Counted from the stretch's first letter, positions 43,117 to 52,196 are shown. The stretch: DNA of 64,000 bases from Desulfosarcina alkanivorans (GCF_009688945.1 NZ_AP021874.1:5580001-5644000); one strand, 5' to 3'. Notes: generated by a model not told the origin, from the sequence alone. Made by a program: numbers and translations.

Positions 43117-44169
43117 TTACTTTTCCCGTACTTCCGGCACCGGCCCATACAGGCACTCCACAAAATTTTGCCGCTGAACCTGCTGGTCGCCGAAGATGGG
43201 GTGCAGGCCGATGTCGGGAGAGTACTCACTGGCCGGAACCAGGCGGCCCAGCGCTTCGGCCATGGCGCGCACGTGGTGAGGGCCGGCCCCGCAGCAGATG
43301 CCGATGTAATTGATGCCCATGTCCCTGGCCGCGACGGCGAAATCCGCCATTTCAAAGCGGCTTAACAAAAAGGGGTCCAGCGCGACGGGAAAGCCGTTTT
43401 TGCCGTCCTCGCCCCGCAGATCGAAAAAGCAGGGCTGCCGGTCGTGAGTGCGGTAGGGCACCGGCAGGGCCGCCACATGGCCGGTCACCGACTGGCGGAT
43501 CTCCCGGAGGAGCGGCAGCATGGTTGCCGGCCCCCGGCCGCAATTGAGCCCGACCACGTCGCATCCATTGTCTTCCAGCCGTTTGCAGGCCTCGGCCAGA
43601 GAAAACCCATCGCAGGTGACCGGTGCCACCGGGCTGAAGGTGACCACCGCTGGCATGTCAGTCGCTTTGATCTCTTCCAGGCTCAGCAGGGCTTCGCCGA
43701 AATGGGTGAAGGTCTCGGCAATGATGAAATCCGCTCCCCCTGCCTTGGCCCATTGAACCTGCTCACCGAAAATGCGTCTGACCCTGGCTTCCGACGCCTG
43801 CATGTCGGACGGATCATACTCCCAGGTGTTGCAGATATTCCCCGCCACGAGCGCCCCGGTTTCGCGGGCGGCTTCAACGGCCAGTTCGATGGCCTTGACA
43901 TTCATCTCTTCCAGGGCGTTTTCGATGCCGATGGACTGCAGTTTCGACCGGTGGGCGTAATAGGTGCACGCCACGACCACGTCGGTTCCCGCCCGCACGA
44001 ATTCACGGTGCAGGCCCTGGACCACGTCCGGATACTTGAGTACCGCCTCGGGAACGAAAGGGCCCGCTTTGAGAACCCCCCTGCGTTCCAGTTCGAAAAT
44101 ATAGCCTTCGGCGACCAATACGGTCCCCGCATCGAGTCTTCCCATAAGGTTCCGGTTGGGTTCGGTCAT
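43117..44169 (-). CDS. Homocysteine S-methyltransferase family protein
   Basis: A 350-aa Zn-dependent methyltransferase (pfam Hcy methyltransferase, betaine-homocysteine type). The TIM barrel has GTVLVAEGYIFELERRG at the N-terminus, ADFIIAETFTHFGEALLSLE, and the three zinc ligands Cys210 (VGLNCGRGP), Cys292 and Cys293 (GICCGAGPHH). It would transfer a methyl group from a betaine or similar donor to a thiol such as homocysteine. It lacks the B12 and folate domains of MetH and is monocistronic, divergent from nifA. Its methyl donor is not shown. Confidence 0.9.
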   Translation of the reverse strand: MTEPNRNLMGRLDAGTVLVAEGYIFELERRGVLKAGPFVPEAVLKYPDVVQGLHREFVRAGTDVVVACTYYAHRSKLQSIGIENALEEMNVKAIELAVEAARETGALVAGNICNTWEYDPSDMQASEARVRRIFGEQVQWAKAGGADFIIAETFTHFGEALLSLEEIKATDMPAVVTFSPVAPVTCDGFSLAEACKRLEDNGCDVVGLNCGRGPATMLPLLREIRQSVTGHVAALPVPYRTHDRQPCFFDLRGEDGKNGFPVALDPFLLSRFEMADFAVAARDMGINYIGICCGAGPHHVRAMAEALGRLVPASEYSPDIGLHPIFGDQQVQRQNFVECLYGPVPEVREK

Positions 44170-44546
44170 GGGGTTCTCCGTGTATGGTTGGTTTCTCAGG
44201 GTGGGGTATCCGGGTTTGCTTCACTGACTGACAGTATGCAATTTCAGATAGTTGTGCAAACGATATCTTTTATTGGCAATTCATTTATAACTTACATAAA
44301 CGTTTGAATGTAGATTTGTAATGACAATTATGTCTTTTATTCGCGGTGTGTGTCGGATGCCTGAATTTTCATAAACAATAAAAATACGGATGGTTATCGT
44401 TTCCGTTAATCGATTCCGACCCTGGCACATATGTTGAATCGTTTCTATGGGGTACGGATTCATCTGACGTGAGTCCCCATTGCTTGCGAACAAACATGAA
44501 ACGTGTGGACCCGCCGATACGGTTAACCGCATTCAAACATGGTTCT
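44170..44546. promoter_or_regulatory. Divergent region between methyltransferase and nifA
   Basis: AT-rich control region. TGGCAC-ATATG-TTGAA at 44423-44438 resembles a sigma-54 -24/-12 element, but the invariant GC at -12 reads GA, so it may be weak or fortuitous. No TGT-N10-ACA site was found. Confidence 0.3.
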
Positions 44547-46118
44547 ATGGAAAACAAAATTTTTGAACTGGAGTTAAAGACACTCTACGCCATCAGCCAG
44601 AAAATTGGTGGGGTCCTTGATCTGGATTCCACCCTGATGTCTATCCTCGAGATTCTCTCCAGGAAACTTTCCATGGAGCGCGGCACGATCACCTTGAAGG
44701 ACAGGGACACCGGACTGCTCAGAATCATTGCCTCCCACGGTCTGGATCCCGTCGCCCAGAAAAGAGGTATTTATCAGCCCGGCGAAGGCGTTACCGGTTC
44801 GATCTTCGAAACCGCCCAACCCTTTGCGGTTCCCGATATCGGTAAAGAACCGCTTTTTCTGAATCGCACCCAGGCCCGCACCCTGACCAAAAACAGCCTG
44901 GCCTTTATCGGCGTTCCCATCCTGCTGAACAACGAACCCGCCGGTGTGCTCAGCGTAGACCGGCTTTTCGGTCCTGAAGTGGATTTCAAGGAAGACATCC
45001 GTTTCCTGACCATCGTAGCGGCGCTGATGGCCCAGTTCGTCCAGCTCAATCGCAAGGTGGAACGGCGTGAAGCGCACCTGCTTACGGAAAATCGCAGTCT
45101 GAGGGCCGAGGTGTCCGCCAAATACAATCACTTTTTTGCGGTGGGCGTCAGTCCGGTCATGCAGCGGCTGAAGAAGATGATCCGCAAAGTTGCACCCAGC
45201 AGGGCATCGGTACTTCTGCTCGGTGAATCGGGCACCGGAAAAACACTCACGGCCCGGATCGTTCACGAATTGAGCCACCGCCGCCGCAACCCCTTTGCCA
45301 AGGTGAACTGCGCCGCACTTCCGGACAATCTGATCGAATCGGAGCTGTTCGGTCATGAAAAAGGCGCCTTTACCGGGGCCACTCAGCTCAAAAAAGGGCG
45401 CCTGGAAGAAGCGGACAGCGGGACCGTTTTCCTGGACGAAGTCGGTGAATTGCCCATGCCGGTTCAGGCCAAGCTGCTGCGATTCCTGCAGGAGCGGGAG
45501 TTCGAGCGACTGGGCAGCACCCAGACGCGGAAGGTGGACGTGCGCATTATCGCCGCCACCAACATCGATCTGGATCTGGCTGTGGACGAGGGGCGATTCC
45601 GGTCGGATCTCTTTTACCGGTTGAACGTTTTTCCGATTGCCATCCCGCCGCTGTGCCGGCGCAAGGAAGACCTGCCCCTGCTGGTGGATTATTTTATTGA
45701 AAAAACGGCCAGGGAGTACGGCCGCCGGTTTCGTTTTTCTTCAGAATGCATGGACGTGCTGTCCGCTTATCACTGGCCGGGAAATGTGCGTGAACTGGAA
45801 AACCTCATCGAACGCGTGGCCATCATGGCGGAAACCAGCTGCATCCCGACCTCCATGCTGCCGGCGTATCTGTTCAACAGCAGGGGGCCCGCCGGTTATG
45901 ACCTGCCGCCGGCGACCACCGCCTCCCGGCTGGAGCTCATGGAGCGGAAAACCCTGCTGGAATCCCTGGCGCGCAATAACTGGGTGCAGCAGAAAGCGGC
46001 CCGGGAGATCGGCTTAACCCTCAGGCAGATGGGCTACCGGGTCAAAAAATTCAAACTGGACGGGATCATCCGGGAAAATAAACAACGCAACATGCAATTT
46101 AAAAATCTCTCCAACTAA
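44547..46118 (+). CDS. nifA: NifA-type sigma-54-dependent activator
   Basis: A 523-aa enhancer-binding protein. Residues about 5-170 form a GAF domain (LYAISQKIGGVLDLDSTL, GEGVTGSIFETAQPFAVPD, FIGVPILLNNEPAGVLSVD). The AAA+ domain has Walker A GESGTGKT, the sigma-54-contacting GAFTGA loop, and Walker B GTVFLDEVGEL. The C-terminus is a Fis-type helix-turn-helix (NWVQQKAAREIGLTLRQMGYRVKKF, split). The start is uncertain: ATG 44547 (MENKIFELELKTLYA) fits family openings, while upstream in-frame starts exist at 44469 and 44496. It precedes nifH by about 590 nt and is the expected activator of the nifH promoter. Confidence 0.9.
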   Translation: MENKIFELELKTLYAISQKIGGVLDLDSTLMSILEILSRKLSMERGTITLKDRDTGLLRIIASHGLDPVAQKRGIYQPGEGVTGSIFETAQPFAVPDIGKEPLFLNRTQARTLTKNSLAFIGVPILLNNEPAGVLSVDRLFGPEVDFKEDIRFLTIVAALMAQFVQLNRKVERREAHLLTENRSLRAEVSAKYNHFFAVGVSPVMQRLKKMIRKVAPSRASVLLLGESGTGKTLTARIVHELSHRRRNPFAKVNCAALPDNLIESELFGHEKGAFTGATQLKKGRLEEADSGTVFLDEVGELPMPVQAKLLRFLQEREFERLGSTQTRKVDVRIIAATNIDLDLAVDEGRFRSDLFYRLNVFPIAIPPLCRRKEDLPLLVDYFIEKTAREYGRRFRFSSECMDVLSAYHWPGNVRELENLIERVAIMAETSCIPTSMLPAYLFNSRGPAGYDLPPATTASRLELMERKTLLESLARNNWVQQKAAREIGLTLRQMGYRVKKFKLDGIIRENKQRNMQFKNLSN

Positions 46119-46478
46119 GTACCCGTGTTCATAAGTGGGGTGACACACACACAGTGGGTCGAATCGCCTGCATCGCATGGCTCGAGGAGCGAGAAATGGC
46201 CAAAGCAATTCACCCGCCGAGCAACGCGACGAAACTGGATGACTGGGCAATCGAATGGCTCCGTATTTATGAATAGGAGTACTATACTTTCCACCCCGTA
46301 AGAACACTCCCCCTTTTTCTTTCGACTGCTTTCCCGGGCCAGTTGAAGTCAGCCGGCTTTTTCATGCTCCAGCGGCATTCCGCATCCTTTCCATGGGATA
46401 ATCCCGATTCGCAGGATCAAGCGCCGAATCTCATCGGCATCCGGAGTAAAACGTGGGATCCGAACCGTCAGACTGCAT

Positions 46479-46515
46479 CTACATTATTGTAGGTCCGACA
46501 TCTACAGGATTGTAG
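46479..46515 (+). promoter_or_regulatory. Two CTAC-N6-GTAG dyads, candidate upstream activator sites of nifH
   Basis: CTACATTATTGTAG (46479-46492) and CTACAGGATTGTAG (46502-46515) are two copies of one dyad, centres 23 bp apart, on about the same DNA face. They lie about 120-150 bp upstream of the sigma-54 promoter, the normal distance for an enhancer. They do not match the standard NifA site TGT-N10-ACA but have the 4-6-4 layout reported for VnfA-type sites. Confidence 0.6.
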
Positions 46516-46625
46516 ATAGGGGTTGCCAAAGGTTAGAAAAAGTGAACGTGCGTAAACTACAAACGTTAAAATAAGTAATAATTTTATCAATAGGTTGTCC
46601 GCCGCCGCCGATTAATCTGCTTCTA

Positions 46626-46641
46626 TGGCACATCGGTTGCT
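46626..46641 (+). promoter_or_regulatory. Sigma-54 promoter of the nif operon
   Basis: TGGCAC-ATCGG-TTGCT matches the -24/-12 consensus with GG and GC exactly 10 nt apart. It lies 64 nt before the nifH start. Confidence 0.93.
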
Positions 46642-46705
46642 CTGTCTGTCCTCAAGCGGATCAGGACAACAGCAATATAACCCCGGCAGACAAAGGAATT
46701 GAAAG

Positions 46706-47530
46706 ATGAGAAAAGTGGCAATCTACGGCAAAGGCGGAATCGGTAAATCCACCACGACCCAGAATACGGTGGCGGGCCTGGCGGAAATGGGCAAGAAGGT
46801 CATGGTCGTCGGCTGCGACCCCAAGGCCGACTCCACGCGGCTGCTCCTTAACGGACTGGCCCAGAGAACCGTCCTGGACACCCTCAGGGAAGAAGGCGAA
46901 GACGTGGAGCTTGAAGATGTGCGCAAACAGGGGTATGGCGGCACCATGTGCACTGAATCAGGCGGCCCCGAGCCGGGCGTCGGCTGTGCCGGCCGCGGTA
47001 TCATTACTTCCATCAACCTGCTTGAGCAATTGGGCGCATACGCCGACAGCGAAGAACTGGATTACGTTTTTTACGATGTGCTGGGGGATGTGGTCTGCGG
47101 CGGCTTTGCCATGCCCATCCGGGAAGGCAAAGCCCAGGAGATCTATATCGTCGTTTCCGGTGAGATGATGGCCATGTATGCGGCCAACAATATCTGCAAG
47201 GGCATTGTCAAATTTGCAGAGGCCGGCGGTGTCCGGTTGGGTGGCCTGATCTGCAACAGCCGCAAGGTGGACAACGAACAGGAGATGATCCTGGCGCTGG
47301 CGGACAAGCTCGGTACCCAGATGATTCACTTCGTGCCCCGCGAAAATATGGTCCAGCGCGCCGAGATCAACCGCCAGACCGTCATCGAATTTGAGGCCTC
47401 CCACACCCAGGCGGAGGAGTACCGGACCCTGGCGAAAAAGATCGACGCCAATGAAATGCGCGTCATCCCTACGCCGCTGGCGATCGAAGAGCTGGAAAAG
47501 CTGTTGATTGATTATGGCATAGCCGCCTGA
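46706..47530 (+). CDS. nifH: Nitrogenase iron protein NifH
   Basis: A 274-aa dinitrogenase reductase that passes electrons to NifDK with ATP hydrolysis. The P-loop GKGGIGKS (8-15), switch I/II regions, the cluster ligands Cys94 (GVGCAGRG) and Cys131 (DVVCGGFAMP), and Arg97, the usual ADP-ribosylation position, are all present. AAAGGAATTGAAAG precedes the ATG. It is the first gene behind the sigma-54 promoter and is followed directly by a long palindromic element that may protect its mRNA. Confidence 0.98.
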   Translation: MRKVAIYGKGGIGKSTTTQNTVAGLAEMGKKVMVVGCDPKADSTRLLLNGLAQRTVLDTLREEGEDVELEDVRKQGYGGTMCTESGGPEPGVGCAGRGIITSINLLEQLGAYADSEELDYVFYDVLGDVVCGGFAMPIREGKAQEIYIVVSGEMMAMYAANNICKGIVKFAEAGGVRLGGLICNSRKVDNEQEMILALADKLGTQMIHFVPRENMVQRAEINRQTVIEFEASHTQAEEYRTLAKKIDANEMRVIPTPLAIEELEKLLIDYGIAA

Positions 47531-47671
47531 TGATCAACCAGAAACGGCATCTTTTGGCCCAGACCGGCGTTCTCGTTCGGCTGAAATCCTCGACGTAGCG
47601 CTGCTACGCCTGCGGTTTCAACCTCGCTGCGGCCTTGGCCTGAACCAAAATCTACCATTTCTGATTGACCA
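47531..47671. repeat. Intergenic palindromic element, copy 2 (nifH-nifI1)
   Basis: An imperfect palindrome starting right after the nifH stop, with outer arms of about 39 nt (TGATCAACCAGAAACGGCAT and its diverged complement ending GATTGACC). The apical hairpin is CGTAGC-GCT-GCTACG (47594-47608) in the context CTCGA...CCTGCGG. Conserved motifs GGCATCTTTT on the left and AAAATCTACC on the right are shared with the other nif copies. Confidence 0.85.
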
Positions 47672-47709
47672 CTACCAATTTAAAAAGAGCTGACAGGAGA
47701 AAAAATACC

Positions 47710-48066
47710 ATGATTATGATTCGTTCCATTGTCCGTCCTGAAAAGGTTGACAACGTGCTGGCGGCCCTCATGGAGGCCGGATTCCCCGGTGTAACCAAAA
47801 TGTCCGTGGTGGGGCGCGGCAAGCAGCGCGGGATCAAGATCGGTGAAATCACCTACGACGAAATCCCCAAGGAGATGCTTCTCACCGTGGTCAAGGACAG
47901 CGACAGGGAGTTTGCCATCAATACCATTATCAAGGCCGCCCGTACCGGCGACAAGGGCGCCTTCGGCGACGGCCGAATCTTCATTGTGCCCGTGGAAGAG
48001 GCCTACACCATCAGTTCCGGCATCAGGGAGACCGCCGACGGGAAGACCGAAGAGGTGCAGATATGA
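47710..48066 (+). CDS. nifI1: Nitrogen regulatory PII-like protein NifI1
   Basis: A 118-aa GlnB-family protein located between nifH and nifD, the position diagnostic of NifI1. It opens MIMIRSIVRPEKVDNVLAAL, has the T-loop region GRGKQRGIKIGEITYDEIPK and the C-loop GDGRIFIVPVEEAYTISSG. Together with NifI2 it inhibits dinitrogenase directly when nitrogen is ample and 2-oxoglutarate is low. AGGAG precedes the ATG at 47710. Its stop overlaps the nifI2 start (ATGA), so the two are co-translated. Confidence 0.96.
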   Translation: MIMIRSIVRPEKVDNVLAALMEAGFPGVTKMSVVGRGKQRGIKIGEITYDEIPKEMLLTVVKDSDREFAINTIIKAARTGDKGAFGDGRIFIVPVEEAYTISSGIRETADGKTEEVQI

Positions 48067-48443
48067 AAGAGTTGATTGCCATCGTGCGAATGAACATGAT
48101 GAACCGGACCAAACTGGCACTGGCCGAAGCCGGCCTGGGATCCATAACCGCTCGGGAGGCTTTGGGGCGCGGCAAGGGCATTATTGACATGCAACTGCTT
48201 CATGGCGCTGAACACGGCTATGAAGAGGCCATCGCCCAGCTGGGCCAGAGCCATCGGCTCATTCCCAAGCGTGCCCTGCTGATGGTGGTCAACGACGATC
48301 TGGTTCAAAAGGCGGTGAAGACGATTATCAGGACCAACCAGACCGGCAAATCGGGAGACGGAATGATTTTCGTTTTTCCCTGCCAGGAAGCAGTCCGGGT
48401 GCGCACCGGGGAGAGAGGAGAAGACACCCTGGACGAAGGATAA
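48063..48443 (+). CDS. nifI2: Nitrogen regulatory PII-like protein NifI2
   Basis: A 126-aa GlnB-family protein, partner of NifI1 in a hetero-oligomer that binds NifDK. It opens MKELIAIVRMNMMNRTKLAL, has the longer NifI2-type T-loop (GIIDMQLLHGAEHGYEEAI, LIPKRALLMVV) and GKSGDGMIFVFPCQEAVRVRTGE. The overlap with nifI1 indicates coupling. A palindromic element follows before nifD. Confidence 0.96.
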   Translation: MKELIAIVRMNMMNRTKLALAEAGLGSITAREALGRGKGIIDMQLLHGAEHGYEEAIAQLGQSHRLIPKRALLMVVNDDLVQKAVKTIIRTNQTGKSGDGMIFVFPCQEAVRVRTGERGEDTLDEG

Positions 48444-48445
48444 GT

Positions 48446-48608
48446 GTTATTCCGGAAACGGCATCTTTCGGCCCAGGCCGGCGTTCTCGATCACTTGTAA
48501 TCCTCGACGGTGCGCTGCTGTGCCTGCGGTTTCAACTTTACTGCGGCCCTGGCGTGTCATAGATCCCCCCATAGCGGGGAACCAGAATCTACAATTTCCG
48601 AAAGAATT
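48446..48608. repeat. Intergenic palindromic element, copy 3 (nifI2-nifD)
   Basis: Arms TTCCGGAAACGGCATCTTT (from about 48450) and the complementary AATCTACAATTTCCGAAAG end. The apical region CGGTGC-GCT-GCTGTG (48508-48522) is a degraded form of the hairpin in the other copies. A secondary small hairpin CCCCCC-ATAG-CGGGG (about 48568-48580) is inserted in the right half. It lies 55 nt before nifD. Confidence 0.75.
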
Positions 48609-48663
48609 TAATAGCTGAGAAAAACTTTTTATTTTACCCACGCCTTTTTTAGGAGAAGATATC

Positions 48664-50328
48664 ATGGCTACGGCCCCAAACAAAAAAGCGACCCAAGACG
48701 TCAAACTGGACAGCCACGACCCTGAAAAAGTAAAGGCCAGGCTGCTGTCCAAGTATCCGCCCAAAGTGGCCCGCAAGCGCGCCAAACAGATCGTGGTCAA
48801 CCGGGTCGATCCCGACGGCAAAACGCCGGTGATCAGCTCCAATGTGCGTACGGTGCCGGGTCTGATGGGCCAGCGGGGATGCTGCTATGCCGGCTGCAAG
48901 GGGGTTGTCCTGGGCCCCACGCGGGACATCATCAATATTACCCACGGCCCCATCGGCTGCGGCTATTACAGCTGGCTGACCCGCCGCAACCAGACCGATC
49001 CGGACTGCACCGCCGACGGCCACAACTTCATGACCTATTGCTTCTCCACGGACATGCAGGACCAGGAGATCATCTTTGGCGGCGAGAAAAAACTCAAGCA
49101 GGCCATCCAGGAGGCCTACGACAATTTCAGGCCCAAGGCCATCGCCGTTTTCTCCACCTGCCCGGTGGGCCTCATCGGCGATGACGTCCACGCCGTCTGC
49201 CGTGAGATGAAGGCCAAGCTGGGCATCAACGTTTTCGGTTTCTCCTGCGAAGGGTACAAGGGGGTCAGCCAGAGCGCCGGCCACCACATCGCCAACAACG
49301 GCATCTTCAAACATGTGGTGGGCCTCGACGACACCATCGGGGAGGGCAAATACCGCATCAATCTGCTGGGCGAGTACAACATCGGCGGCGATGCATTTGA
49401 AATCGAGCGGCTGTTCGAGCGGTGCGGCATCACCATGGTCTCTTCCTACAGCGGCAATTCCAGCATCGACGCCTTCGCCAACTCCCATACCGCCGACCTC
49501 AACCTGATCATGTGCCACCGGTCCATCAATTATGTGGCCGAGATGATGGAGACCAAATTCGGTGTGCCCTGGGTCAAGGTCAATTTTATCGGTGGGGCGG
49601 CCACGGCCAAGTCCCTGCGCAAGATCGCCCAGTATTTCGACGAAAAGGAACTGACCGACAGGGTTGAAGCGGTTATCGCCGCAGAGATGCCTGCCGTCGA
49701 GGCGGCCTGCGCCGATGTGCGCCCCCGCACCGAGGGCAAGCGGGCCATGCTTTTCGTGGGCGGTTCCCGGGCCCACCACTACCAGGAACTGTTTGCCGAA
49801 CTGGGCATGAGAACCCTGTCCGCCGGATACGAGTTCGGCCACCGCGACGATTACGAAGGCCGCCGGGTACTGCCGGACATCAAGGTGGATGCCGACAGCC
49901 GCAACATCGAGGAACTGGCGATCACACCGGACCCGGAGCGATTCAATCCGAGGATCAGTGACGAGAAAAAAGCGGAACTGGAAGCCAGGGGGCTGCAGTT
50001 CGGTGAATACGACGGCATGATGCCCGAGATGCCCGACGGCACCATGGTGATCGACGACCTGAGCCAGTATGAAACCGACCAGCTGATCAAAATCTTCAAG
50101 CCCGATCTCTTCTGCGCGGGCATCAAGGAAAAATATACCGTGCAAAAGCACGGCATCCCCTTGAAGCAGCTGCACAGCTACGATTACGGCGGACCCTACG
50201 CCGGATTCAAGGGGGCCGTCAACTTCTACCATGAGATCGACCGCATGGTCAGCAGCCGGGTGTGGCAGTATATGCGTGCGCCGTGGCAGGAGCATCCTGA
50301 ATTGTCGGCCACTTATGCCTGGGAATAG
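48664..50328 (+). CDS. nifD: Nitrogenase molybdenum-iron protein alpha chain NifD
   Basis: A 554-aa NifD. P-cluster ligands are Cys73 (GQRGCCYAG), Cys99 (HGPIGCGYY) and Cys156 (FSTCPVGLIGDD). FeMo-cofactor ligands are Cys274 (LNLIMCHRSINY) and His494 (KQLHSYDYGGPY). Residues about 395-450 hold the approximately 50-residue insertion known from Clostridium-type NifD. These residues and the nifI genes indicate a Mo nitrogenase of the anaerobe group, not Vnf or Anf. TTAGGAGAAGATATC precedes the ATG. Confidence 0.98.
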   Translation: MATAPNKKATQDVKLDSHDPEKVKARLLSKYPPKVARKRAKQIVVNRVDPDGKTPVISSNVRTVPGLMGQRGCCYAGCKGVVLGPTRDIINITHGPIGCGYYSWLTRRNQTDPDCTADGHNFMTYCFSTDMQDQEIIFGGEKKLKQAIQEAYDNFRPKAIAVFSTCPVGLIGDDVHAVCREMKAKLGINVFGFSCEGYKGVSQSAGHHIANNGIFKHVVGLDDTIGEGKYRINLLGEYNIGGDAFEIERLFERCGITMVSSYSGNSSIDAFANSHTADLNLIMCHRSINYVAEMMETKFGVPWVKVNFIGGAATAKSLRKIAQYFDEKELTDRVEAVIAAEMPAVEAACADVRPRTEGKRAMLFVGGSRAHHYQELFAELGMRTLSAGYEFGHRDDYEGRRVLPDIKVDADSRNIEELAITPDPERFNPRISDEKKAELEARGLQFGEYDGMMPEMPDGTMVIDDLSQYETDQLIKIFKPDLFCAGIKEKYTVQKHGIPLKQLHSYDYGGPYAGFKGAVNFYHEIDRMVSSRVWQYMRAPWQEHPELSATYAWE

Positions 50329-50330
50329 TA

Positions 50331-50480
50331 TGGGATCCTCCAGAGACGGCATCTTTCACCCGAATTTCTTCGTTGGGCGTCAGATTCGAATCCTCGACAT
50401 ATTCCCGATATGCCTCCGGTTCGAATCTGACGCCTGCCTCGAACTCGGGCGAAATCTACCCCCTCTGGATGACCCCAGCT
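50331..50480. repeat. Intergenic palindromic element, copy 4 (nifD-nifK)
   Basis: This copy has a perfect inner 15-bp stem, GGCGTCAGATTCGAA (50376-50390) with TTCGAATCTGACGCC (50420-50434). The apical hairpin CATATT-CCC-GATATG (50398-50412) sits in the same CTCGA...CCTCCGG context as the other copies but with different, still pairing, bases. Outer motifs GGCATCTTT and GAAATCTACC are conserved. Confidence 0.88.
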
Positions 50481-50536
50481 CGAGGCAGAAAATTAAAAGC
50501 AAAACAACACATATTGCATAATGGAGATTGGACCTC

Positions 50537-51916
50537 ATGTTACTGAGACATACCCCCACCGAGATCAAGGAACGCAGCGCCCTGACCGTCAATCCGGCCA
50601 AGACCTGCCAGCCCATCGGGGCCATGTACGCCGCCCTGGGCGTTCACGGCTGCCTGCCCCACAGCCATGGCTCGCAGGGCTGCTACGCCTATCACCGCAG
50701 TGCCCTGACCCGCCACTTCAAGGAACCGGTGGTGGCGGCGACCAGCGCGTTCACCGAAGGGGCGTCGGTGTTCGGCGGGCAGGCCAACCTGGTGCAGGCC
50801 ATCGACAACATCTTCAGCGTGTACAACCCCCGGGTGATCGCCGTGCACACCACCTGCCTGTCGGAAACCATCGGCGACGACGTTCCCCAGATTGTCGCCA
50901 AAGCCAAAGCCGACGGCAAGGTCCCCGATGGGAAATTCGTCTTTCATGCCAACACGCCCAGTTACGTGGGCTCCCATGTCACCGGGTTTTCCAGCATGAC
51001 CAAGGCCATGGTGGACTATTTCGCCGAATCCAATGGACAACGGGCGAAGACGATCAATCTGATTCCGGGCTATGTGGAACCGTCGGACATGGCTGAAATC
51101 AGGCGGATTGCCGGCATCATGGGGATCGCGACCATCATGTTTCCGGATACGTCCAGGGTGCTCAACGGCCCCTTGACCGGCCGCTACAAGATGTTTCCCG
51201 ACGGCGGCGTGACCATCGAAGACCTGAAGAAAACCGGCAGCAGCGCGGGCACCATCGCCCTCGGCCGGACCGCGTCCCTGGCGGCCGCCCGGGCCCTGGA
51301 TGCCAAATGCAAGGTGCCCTGTGAAATCCTGGGGCTGCCGGTGGGGCTGCACGGCACCGATGCCTTCGTTGACACCCTGCGGCGCATGGCCGGGGTGTCC
51401 GTTCCCGATGCCCTCAACCTGGAGCGCGGCCAGCTGGTGGACACGATTTCCGACTGGCACCAGTACCTGTACGGCAAGCGGGTGGCCATTGCCGGCGATC
51501 CGGACCAGGTGCTGGCCCTGACCCGTTTTGTGGTTTCACTGGACATGCGCCCGGTGCACATCGTCACCGGCAGCCCGGCCGGCAAGAAGTATGAAAAACG
51601 TCTGCGTGAAGCCGTGTCCGAGGTCCCGGAACCGGTGAACGTCAAGGTGCCCGGGGACATGCTGCTCTTCCACCAGTGGATCAAGAACGACCCGGTGGAC
51701 CTGATCGTCGGCAACACCTACGCCAAGTACATCGCCAAGGATGAGGATATCCCGCTGGTGCGCTACGGGTTCCCCATATACGACCGCATGGGCCACAGTT
51801 ACTTCTCCACCATGGGCTATCGCGGCGCCCTGAGATTGATGGAGAAACTGCTCGATGCCATCCTGGACCGCAAGGATCGCGATGCCGACGACATTACCAT
51901 GGAACTGGTCATGTAG
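50537..51916 (+). CDS. nifK: Nitrogenase molybdenum-iron protein beta chain NifK
   Basis: A 459-aa NifK, the short form typical of Clostridium-type enzymes (about 458 aa), lacking the N-terminal extension of Azotobacter. P-cluster ligands are Cys24 (AKTCQPIGA), Cys49 (HGSQGCYAYH) and Cys107 (VHTTCLSETIGDD). The ATG at 50537 is used; a TTG at 50528 is too close to the GGAG. It pairs with NifD as the alpha2beta2 dinitrogenase. Confidence 0.98.
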   Translation: MLLRHTPTEIKERSALTVNPAKTCQPIGAMYAALGVHGCLPHSHGSQGCYAYHRSALTRHFKEPVVAATSAFTEGASVFGGQANLVQAIDNIFSVYNPRVIAVHTTCLSETIGDDVPQIVAKAKADGKVPDGKFVFHANTPSYVGSHVTGFSSMTKAMVDYFAESNGQRAKTINLIPGYVEPSDMAEIRRIAGIMGIATIMFPDTSRVLNGPLTGRYKMFPDGGVTIEDLKKTGSSAGTIALGRTASLAAARALDAKCKVPCEILGLPVGLHGTDAFVDTLRRMAGVSVPDALNLERGQLVDTISDWHQYLYGKRVAIAGDPDQVLALTRFVVSLDMRPVHIVTGSPAGKKYEKRLREAVSEVPEPVNVKVPGDMLLFHQWIKNDPVDLIVGNTYAKYIAKDEDIPLVRYGFPIYDRMGHSYFSTMGYRGALRLMEKLLDAILDRKDRDADDITMELVM

Positions 51917-52196
51917 GTCGGAAGTCGGAAGTCCGAGGTCCGAAGTCCGAGGACGGAAGTCGGAAGTCGGAGGTCCGAGGTCCGAGGTCCGAAGCCGGAA
52001 GTCGGAAGTCCGAGGACGGAATCCCGAATTAAGGGGATTAAGGAGTTGAGGAATATAGGGATTGCAGGAGCTGCTTCCAGGCGCGATTGATTTCAGAACT
52101 CAGATTTCAGAACTCAGAACTCAGAAAGTAGAAGGTAGACCTCGAGTCGGACATCAGTTCTCGGACATCTGAATTCGGATAAACAGGAGAAGAATC
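51917..52196. repeat. Simple-repeat mosaic spacer between nifK and nifE
   Basis: About 110 nt of degenerate 7-mers (GTCGGAA, GTCCGAG, GTCCGAA, GGACGGAA) at 51917-52022 are followed by AT-rich GGATTAAGGAGTTGAGGAAT, then GCTGCTTCCAGGCGCGATTG, and then repeated TCAGAACTCAGA. No coding capacity. A related mosaic lies between nifN and nifB. Confidence 0.8.

Larger units (their letters stand above)
46119..46705. other. nifA-nifH intergenic control region
   Basis: This 587-nt spacer holds the nifH sigma-54 promoter (46626-46641) and two upstream dyads (46479-46515), listed separately. A 26-codon frame at 46196-46276 (MAKAIHPPSNATKLDDW...) follows GAGGAG and could be a tiny peptide or relic; it is not called as a gene. 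Confidence 0.5.

Noticed and set aside
46196..46276. A 26-codon frame with GAGGAG between nifA and nifH
   Set aside because: The Shine-Dalgarno-like site is suggestive, but the peptide is too short and has no conservation evidence.
48649..50352. A 567-codon antisense frame across nifD, and similar ones across nifB (55263-56834), the RND pump (60855-62507), acetoacetate-CoA ligase (29602-30990) and the substrate-binding protein (20747-22429)
   Set aside because: All are shadows of recognised genes caused by codon bias and have no motif support.
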